Shown here: in pieces, positions 58,702-64,000 of the stretch
Position numbering within the stretch: position 1 is the stretch's first letter
Layout of the letters: each line of letters starts with the position of its first letter
Assembly: GCF_022751215.1 (NCBI RefSeq)
Contig: NZ_JAICDG010000002.1
Location: forward strand, 1,798,001 to 1,862,000
From: Actinomadura terrae
GTDB lineage: Bacteria; Actinomycetota; Actinomycetes; Streptosporangiales; Streptosporangiaceae
DNA length: 64,000 nt
Direction of reading: 5' to 3'
Notes under the pieces: model-generated
The model's input: only the letters and a program-made list of their open reading frames with translations
What the model was told of the DNA's origin: nothing
Databases searched by the model: none
Translations under genes and position numbers: made by a program

Positions 58702-61700
58702 TCAGCCGTCCGGGCGCAGCACTGTTCGGCCGGTCTGCATGACGAAGGCGACCTCGCCCATGGCCGTCATGTCGGTGAACGGGTTCCCGCGCACCGCGAC
58801 GAGGTCGGCGACGGCACCGGGACGGATCCTGCCCAGGTCGGGACGGCGCAGCAGGTCGGCCGCGGTACTGGTGGCGGCCCGCAGCGCACGCAGCGGGCTG
58901 ATGCCGACGCGGGTCATCGTCGGGAACTCGTGCCAGGTGTCGGCGTAGGGCACCACGCTGGCGTCGGTGCCGAACGCCAGCCGTACCGGTGAGTCCGTCA
59001 GCAGCCCGGCGAACCGCCGGATCCGGGCGTCGTGCCTGCGGAACTTCGCCCGCATGTGCTGCGGGAGATCGGACCAGAACTCCTCGTCGTCGAGGCGGTC
59101 GAGGTGGCGGAACACCGCGTACAGGGTCGGCACAAGGTAGACGTCGTGCTGGACCATCGACTCCAGCGTCTCGGGGCCGCACAGGCTGGCGTGCTCGACC
59201 GACCGCACCCGGGCTCTGACCGCGCGGATCACCGCCGTGTCGTTGACGGCGTGCACGGCGGTGCCCAGGCCAAGATCCTCCGCGGCGGAGACCAGCGTGG
59301 CCATCTCCGACCCGGTGTAGGTGACCGCCGTCGGGCTGTCGACGCGCGAGCCGAATCCACCGCTGGCGGCGAACTTGATCCAGTCCGCGCCGGCCCGGAA
59401 CTGGGCGCGCACACACCGCAGGATCTCCGCGCTCCCGTCGGCGACCGTGCCCAGTTCGGCGTCCAGTTGCACCGCCAGACCGACGTCCTTGTCGCCGTGC
59501 CCTCCGCGGGCGGAGATGATGTGCGGTGCGGTGATCAGCCGCGGGCCGTCGATGAGGCCCTCCGCCTGGGCGCTCCGTAGTTCGATCGCGTTGGCCAGGT
59601 CGGTCCCGCCCAGATCGCGCACGGTGGTGAAGCCGTGCTCCAGCAGCGTCCGCAACACGGTCAGCGCCCGCAGGTTCTGTGCCGCGGCGGAGCTCAGTTT
59701 CCGGTCGTCCCGCAAGACGTGCACGTGGCAGTCGATCAGTCCCGGCAGCAGGGTGTGGCCGGGCAGTTCGACGACGTGGGCGTCCAGCGGGACGTCGACG
59801 TCGCGTCCGACGGCGACGACTCGGTCGTCATGGACCACGACTCGCACGCCGGGCACGGGGTTCCGCTCATCGCCGTCCCAGGTCAGGCCGGCGGCGATGA
59901 CCTGGTGCGCCGGGGGCGCGCTGGGTCTGGCGGTCGAGCGGTGGGGGGATCGGTGCTCGGCGGTGGCGGTCTCCTCGGTGGTGGGCGGCCGGAAGTCCGG
60001 GTCGGACCACACATCCCCCGGGCCCGGGTTGTCGGGGAATGTCGATCCGCCCAGGTACCGCAGCACGCCCCAGGCGGCGTTGAGGCCCGAGGCCATCGCG
60101 TGGTCGAGCCAGCCTGACGACCACGCGGTGTCGTCTCCGGCCAGGAACAGGGGGTTCGGCGGCTCGCCCGGCACGGCCGCGGCCCCGGCGAAGTCCTTCA
60201 TGAAGTGGGAGAACAGATCCCACTGGTAGCCGTACTCGCCGGGACGGGAGAACCGGCACATGCCGCGGAAGTTGCGCTGCCGCTCCCAGGAGATCGTGCA
60301 CGCCTTCCCGGTGCCGACCTGGCGCAGCAGCTCTCCGGCCACCTCGGGGTGGATCTTTCCGAGCTCCCTCGCGAACAGCGCGGTCCTCTCCTCCAGGGTG
60401 GACGAGGAGACCTTCATCGCGTCCTGCGCCCAGGTGAAGCTGAGGAGCAGGACGGCGCGATCCCCGCCGGCGCCCGCCGGGGGGCCGTAGTCCAGGGTGT
60501 AGGCCGCCCGCGGCAGCCGATCGGTCAGCGTCACCCCGTCCAGGCTGGTCGACTCCCAGAACGGCTCGGAGGCCACCAGCGCGGTCTTGGCGGATTCCCA
60601 GTAGCTGACCCGCCGGATGGCCCGCAGCATCCGGGGCCCGAGCGGCGGCGTGCCGGTGCCCGGGGCGGGACGCACGTCCACCGAGGTCTCCAGCACGTGC
60701 AACTGCGGCGTGAAGATCACCGCCGGGAACCGTTCCGCCCGGCCGTCCTCGCTGTGCACCACGACGCCGGCCGTCCGGTCGGCGCCCACCTCCAGGGCGG
60801 TCACCGCCGGCCGCGGAGCGCCGTCGTTGACGTCGGCGAGGCTTGCGGTCTCACCGGAGGCGGTGCTGACCGGCCGCGACCAGAACGCCTCCGCGAGCGC
60901 GCTGCTGCCCTCGCGCAGGTGCCATACCCGGGCCGGTTCGCTACAGAGCAGCAGCCGGAGGATCTCGACGAACGACAGGTCGAAGAAGGAGTCCCACGCC
61001 GCCGTGGCGATCCCCGCCGTGCCCAGCAATCCGGCCTGGTCCTGGGTCAGCCCGACGCCGGCGGGATCTCGCAGGAAGCGCAGGAAGCTCCAGTGGTCGA
61101 AGCGGGTCACGAGCTCGGTCCACAGCGCTCGCAGACCCGCCAGGTCACGGGCCTGAACCCGCTCCCGCAGCTCGTCGAGACCGATCCGGCGCAGCGCCTC
61201 CAGCCACCGGGTGTGGGCCTCGCGGAACCGCTCGTCGCGCTGGTACAGGTCGGTGATCTCGCGTACGTCGTGACGGACGCCGCCGACGTCGAGCACCGTA
61301 CGGGGCGTGGTCTCGGGGTCATATGCCTCGCGGAACGGCTGCGTGTGCAGCCCGAACCGGCCGACGTAGTGCCGCAGCAACCGGGCGGTGTCCGGAAAGC
61401 GCATGCATCCCAGCTCGACGACGGCGCTGTCGTGCGGACCGAGCCGCCGGGAGTACATGCGCCCGCCCAGGCGCCGCCCGCCCGGGCCAGCCGCGTCGGC
61501 CTCGGCCTCGTACAGTACGGGCCGGTAGCCGACGCGCAGAAGCTCGTAGGCGGCCGTCAGACCGGCGCCGCCGGTGCCGACGACGGCGATCGAGGTGCCC
61601 TCGGTCCCGGGCGCGGCTCGCCCGATGCGGCGGTCATCGCGCACATAATCGGCGTAATCGAACGGAAAGTCGACCTGGACGTCCGAGGCGCGCGCACTGC

Positions 61701-61707
61701 TGGCCAT
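58702..61707 (-). CDS. Fusion of flavin amine oxidase and metal-dependent amidohydrolase
   Basis: 1001 residues in one uninterrupted frame. Residues 1-575 are a flavin amine oxidase of the tryptophan-2-monooxygenase/L-amino-acid-oxidase type: FPFDYADYVRDDRRIG, the dinucleotide motif VVGTGGAGL (42-50), GGRMYSRRLGPHD, ELGCMRFP and the C-terminal PLFLAGDDTAWSSGWLDHAMASGLNAA. A Pro/Thr/Arg-rich linker (about 580-605) joins the amidohydrolase: VVELPGHTLLPGLIDCHVHV (metal HxH near 660), DWIKFAASGG (Lys), TAVHAVND, VEHASL and LAFGTDAS. The pair could turn an amino acid into an amide and then an acid on one chain. Substrate unknown; Trp or another aromatic acid is a guess. Confidence 0.88.
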   Translation of the reverse strand: MASSARASDVQVDFPFDYADYVRDDRRIGRAAPGTEGTSIAVVGTGGAGLTAAYELLRVGYRPVLYEAEADAAGPGGRRLGGRMYSRRLGPHDSAVVELGCMRFPDTARLLRHYVGRFGLHTQPFREAYDPETTPRTVLDVGGVRHDVREITDLYQRDERFREAHTRWLEALRRIGLDELRERVQARDLAGLRALWTELVTRFDHWSFLRFLRDPAGVGLTQDQAGLLGTAGIATAAWDSFFDLSFVEILRLLLCSEPARVWHLREGSSALAEAFWSRPVSTASGETASLADVNDGAPRPAVTALEVGADRTAGVVVHSEDGRAERFPAVIFTPQLHVLETSVDVRPAPGTGTPPLGPRMLRAIRRVSYWESAKTALVASEPFWESTSLDGVTLTDRLPRAAYTLDYGPPAGAGGDRAVLLLSFTWAQDAMKVSSSTLEERTALFARELGKIHPEVAGELLRQVGTGKACTISWERQRNFRGMCRFSRPGEYGYQWDLFSHFMKDFAGAAAVPGEPPNPLFLAGDDTAWSSGWLDHAMASGLNAAWGVLRYLGGSTFPDNPGPGDVWSDPDFRPPTTEETATAEHRSPHRSTARPSAPPAHQVIAAGLTWDGDERNPVPGVRVVVHDDRVVAVGRDVDVPLDAHVVELPGHTLLPGLIDCHVHVLRDDRKLSSAAAQNLRALTVLRTLLEHGFTTVRDLGGTDLANAIELRSAQAEGLIDGPRLITAPHIISARGGHGDKDVGLAVQLDAELGTVADGSAEILRCVRAQFRAGADWIKFAASGGFGSRVDSPTAVTYTGSEMATLVSAAEDLGLGTAVHAVNDTAVIRAVRARVRSVEHASLCGPETLESMVQHDVYLVPTLYAVFRHLDRLDDEEFWSDLPQHMRAKFRRHDARIRRFAGLLTDSPVRLAFGTDASVVPYADTWHEFPTMTRVGISPLRALRAATSTAADLLRRPDLGRIRPGAVADLVAVRGNPFTDMTAMGEVAFVMQTGRTVLRPDG

Positions 61708-61793
61708 TCTCGCCTCCTCTGACGAGGCACTGATGACGGGTCAAAGCGAAACTATCCCGGCGAGAGTATCCACTTCTCCATCATGCTGACGGG

Positions 61794-61979
61794 GTGCTCG
61801 CCGCGACGGCCGGCGGCGGAGTTCTCTTCGTCCAGGACCGGTTCCGCGACGCAGGACCCGTCCGTGTGACTGGCGCGTTCGTTCTCCATGGGAACGCGAC
61901 AGTTGTGCCGAGATCATGCCACGGGATTCAAGAACCCGATCAATACCGCTGCCGAGGGGACGAACCGCCCCAAGTCTAA
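61794..61979 (+). other. Short ORF of uncertain status in a 426-base intergenic region
   Basis: A GTG-started frame of 61 codons reading LAATAGGGVLFVQDRFRDAGPV then RVTGAFVLHGNATVVP looks partly protein-like but loses character in its second half and has no clear ribosome binding site. The rest of 61708-62133 shows no gene; an AT-richer part upstream of the antiporter end contains no clear hairpin. It could be a gene fragment. Confidence 0.2.
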
Positions 61980-62133
61980 CGATTTCTCTCGCGCCGGTCG
62001 ACGTGCGCTTCGAGTGGTCACAGGGTGTCCTGACATTCGGCGCATCACTATTGCCCGTCGCGCCACAGGCGGGCGTCCGCCCTTCTTGGGCGGGCCGGCG
62101 CAGGGGCTGCGGCCAGGTCGCATGAGGTGCACT

Positions 62134-63396
62134 CTAAGCCTGGAAATTCCCAGGTTCTGGATTAGTGCCGTGATTTTCCTGCGGGTGGTGGTCGGATGGA
62201 ACCGGAAGATGTGCGTCCGGGGCGCCGGGCGGCAGCCTGTTGAGGAGCACACCGGTCATCGCGGTGGTGACCATGGCCATGACGATCATCGCCGCGTAGA
62301 TGCCCGTGTCGATCGCGCCGAGCCTGAGGCCGATGGTGAGGAAGACTATCTCGGTGAGGCCGCGGGTGTTCATCAGCGCGGCGAAGGTCATCGCCGCTCT
62401 GGGGCACTGACCGCTCCACCGGGCGCCGAGATAGCAACCGCCCATCTTGCCGGCCACGGCCGCGATGACGACGGCGACGGTTTCGCCGGCCAGCCGCACA
62501 TCGACGTCCGACAGGTCGATCTGCTGTCCGGCCCGCACGAAGTACAGGGGCATCAGCAGCGCGCCGACCGGCCGCAGCAGCCGGAGGGGAGCCTGCTCCC
62601 GCCGGCCGGGGTCGGCGGTGGAAGGGGGAGCGAGGACGAGGCCGGCGATGAGCGCCCCGAGCGCGAAGTGCCATCCCGTCCACTCGGTGGCGGCCGAGGA
62701 CGCGCAGACGATCGCGACCGCCGTGTACTGCCGTGCTCCGCGACGCAGATGGAGGCGGTACAGGGGCCGCACCACCGCGAACATGATCACCAGGTAGGGC
62801 GCCCCCAGCACCAGCCGCCAGGGGGAGCCGCCGTGACCGCCCGTCGTGGTGGTCGCGGCGATGACCGCGAGCATCGTCCAGGCGATGGCGTCGGTGAACG
62901 TGGCCGCTTGCAGCGCTCGTGTCCCCGCGGGTGAGGAGGTCATCGACCGGTCGTCCAGTATGCGGGCCAGGACGGGCAGCGCCGTGACGGACATGGCGCC
63001 CGCGATGAACAGGACGAACGAAGCGGTGCTCCCTGGCGCGTGACGCGGTGCCAGCCCTACGGCCAGCAGCGCTCCCAGTCCGAACGGCGGCACCGTGGCC
63101 CCCGCCACGTGTTTGACGACGGAGGACGCTCGCTCGGTTGCGCGGGAGCGGGCCAGCTCGGAGCCGACGCCGTAGAGAAAGATCACGAGTCCGAGTTGGG
63201 CGGTGGCGTCGATCAGGGGAGCGAGCTCGTCCGGCGGTCTGTGGGGAAGGCAGGCCGCCAGCCCGGTGAGCAGCGCGCCGCAGAGGATCTCTCCGATGAC
63301 CCGGGGCTGCCCGACCCGCGCGGCCAAAGCGCCGAAAAGGTTGGCCAACGCGATCAGGGTGGCGAACGCCGCGAGGAACGCGGCCGGCTCGAGCAT
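62134..63396 (-). CDS. CPA2-family cation/proton antiporter
   Basis: 420 residues with about twelve helices. The N-terminal LANLFGALAARVGQPRVIGEILCGALLTGL is the KefB/NapA-type signature; AALMNTRGLTEIVFLTIGLRLGAID and FTDAIAWTMLAVIA follow, with the ion-binding Asp in TDAIAW. No cytoplasmic RCK domain. In antibiotic loci such antiporters handle pH or product export. It lies downstream of a small ORF and DAHP synthase on the same strand. Confidence 0.9.
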   Translation of the reverse strand: MLEPAAFLAAFATLIALANLFGALAARVGQPRVIGEILCGALLTGLAACLPHRPPDELAPLIDATAQLGLVIFLYGVGSELARSRATERASSVVKHVAGATVPPFGLGALLAVGLAPRHAPGSTASFVLFIAGAMSVTALPVLARILDDRSMTSSPAGTRALQAATFTDAIAWTMLAVIAATTTTGGHGGSPWRLVLGAPYLVIMFAVVRPLYRLHLRRGARQYTAVAIVCASSAATEWTGWHFALGALIAGLVLAPPSTADPGRREQAPLRLLRPVGALLMPLYFVRAGQQIDLSDVDVRLAGETVAVVIAAVAGKMGGCYLGARWSGQCPRAAMTFAALMNTRGLTEIVFLTIGLRLGAIDTGIYAAMIVMAMVTTAMTGVLLNRLPPGAPDAHLPVPSDHHPQENHGTNPEPGNFQA

Positions 63397-63489
63397 GGGC
63401 GTGCACCTTTCGAGCCCGTGGGTTCGTCGAAGACCGTCCTGGGGGGCGCCGGGCTCCGGCCGATTCGGACCTGCGCCCGGCCGGCGTGG

Positions 63490-63696
63490 TCATGACCTCG
63501 GCGACGGGCCGGTCCCCGCCGCGCCCGGCTGGACCGAATCGCGGTACAGCGGTGAGGTGGACGTCTCCCACGCCCGCCCGACCTGGAGCGGTGCCGAGGA
63601 AGCCGAAGCCGGTTGGCGGGGACGGTCCGCCGGCAGGCCCGGGCCGTCCTTCGGCGCAGCGGTGACCAGCGTGTCCGGCCAGGCGGGGTCCGTCAC
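63490..63696 (-). CDS. Small ORF coupled to DAHP synthase
   Basis: 68 codons; the GTG start overlaps the DAHP synthase stop as GTGA, which favours translation. The product is Pro/Ala/Ser-rich (TDPAWPDTLVTAAPKDGPGLPADR ... YRDSVQPGAAGTG) and shows no family. Ninety bases separate it from the antiporter. It may be an unstructured small protein or a chance frame. Confidence 0.35.
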   Translation of the reverse strand: MTDPAWPDTLVTAAPKDGPGLPADRPRQPASASSAPLQVGRAWETSTSPLYRDSVQPGAAGTGPSPRS

Positions 63697-64000
63697 CGCG
63701 ACGCCTCCCACTCCCAGGCCGCGCGCCCTACGGTCTCCAGCGCCTGGAGGGGGTTGAGCCGAGGATCGCAGGCGGTTCCGTATCGGCGCGGAACCTCCGC
63801 GGGCGTTACGCCGACGATCCCGCCGGTGCACTCGGTCACCGAACCGGTGGCGGTCTCCAGATGCAGCCCGCCCGGCCACAGGCCGGACGAACGGCACGTC
63901 TCGAAGAAGGCGGTGACCTCGTCGAGCACGGCGTGCAGACCGCGCGTTTTGTGACCCGAGGGCAGTTTCGTCGTGTTGGCGTGCATGGGGTCGCAGCACC
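63693..64000 (-). CDS. Class II DAHP synthase, C-terminal part (gene runs off the right edge)
   Basis: The frame enters from the edge with CDPMHANTTKLPSGHKTRGL, the conserved CDPMHGNT block of type II 3-deoxy-D-arabino-heptulosonate 7-phosphate synthase, then LDEVTAFFETCRSSGLWPGGLHLE, VTECTGG and the final YGTACDPRLNPLQALE. It makes the first shikimate-pathway intermediate from PEP and erythrose 4-phosphate. Its place beside an amino-acid oxidase fusion and antiporter, not beside shikimate genes, suggests precursor supply for an aromatic secondary metabolite located to the right. Confidence 0.9.
   Translation of the reverse strand, partial: CCDPMHANTTKLPSGHKTRGLHAVLDEVTAFFETCRSSGLWPGGLHLETATGSVTECTGGIVGVTPAEVPRRYGTACDPRLNPLQALETVGRAAWEWEASR

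Noticed and set aside
58702..61707. Two separate genes (oxidase and amidohydrolase) instead of a fusion
   Set aside because: The frame is uninterrupted through a Pro/Thr/Arg-rich linker typical of domain joints, and no ribosome binding site plus start was evident between the two domains.
61888..62934. 348-codon plus-strand frame opposite the antiporter
   Set aside because: Most of it is antisense to the clear CPA2 antiporter gene and its composition is shadow-like (Gly/Arg/His-rich, no helices).

Overview
The window is very GC-rich DNA with strong G/C preference at third codon positions, GTG/TTG starts, ATGA/GTGA-coupled genes, F420/LLM-type enzymes, SARP/NB-ARC regulators and many one-component regulators. 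This points to a filamentous actinomycete (a Streptosporangiales or Actinomadura-like genome would fit; the genus cannot be fixed from this sequence). No rRNA, tRNA, CRISPR array or intact insertion sequence was found.

Region 1 (about 0.85-21.4 kb) is an unusual biosynthetic locus. A rightward trio encodes a SAICAR-synthetase (PurC) paralogue, an unknown protein and an MFS exporter. A leftward coupled operon encodes a lipid-handling module: fatty acyl-AMP ligase, acyl carrier protein, NAD(P)-dependent thioester-reductase-like protein and acyl-CoA dehydrogenase, plus a HAD protein, a P-loop kinase, a degenerate aldo/keto-reductase-like protein and an SDR. A long rightward operon encodes a nucleotidyltransferase fused to a PqqD-like (RRE-type) domain, a UbiA-like membrane protein, a phosphohistidine dikinase with rifampin-phosphotransferase architecture, a second exporter carrying a TTA codon, a soluble histidine kinase with its NarL-type regulator, a HisG relative lacking the PRPP-binding domain, two unannotated small peptide genes and a YcaO protein. 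The second small gene shares its stop with the YcaO TTG start (TTGA). Paralogues of purine and histidine biosynthesis, a lipid-activating module, a dikinase and YcaO/PqqD parts occurring together match no pathway I recognise. This is the best candidate for an undescribed system.

Region 2 (21.6-41 kb) is a mosaic of small regulator/target units: a secreted lectin-like protein, flavin-barrel, DUF1801 and AhpD-like proteins, a large HTH-NB-ARC-TPR regulator, ArsR/MFS, an EF-hand protein, GntR/PEBP, a two-component system divergent from a three-gene ABC exporter, RidA/WYL, DinB, XRE-cupin, LLM/TetR and GNAT. Most divergent pairs have a visible palindromic operator. A 12-codon minigene with a strong ribosome binding site and terminator lies at 40.26-40.30 kb.

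Region 3 (41-58 kb) holds a lower-GC patch with a secreted I36-type inhibitor and a DinB remnant, a Ser/Thr kinase with a seven-blade WD40 propeller, an MFS exporter, a GlxA-type regulator, a secreted S33 peptidase, a second NarL-type two-component system, a stress/redox cluster (hydrolase, NmrA, SDR, SnoaL-like, LysR), a truncated SARP/NB-ARC gene fused at its broken end to the tail of another gene, and MarR with a secreted propeller protein.

Region 4 (58.7-64 kb) encodes a single-chain fusion of a flavin amine oxidase and a metal amidohydrolase, a CPA2 cation/proton antiporter and the C-terminal part of a class II DAHP synthase running off the right edge. It may be the border of a second secondary-metabolism locus.

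A roughly 140-base structured repeat occurs twice, at 3.2 and 50.7 kb, both times filling the gap between convergent genes. One stem differs at four positions on each arm with exact compensation, which is direct evidence for conserved RNA or DNA secondary structure.
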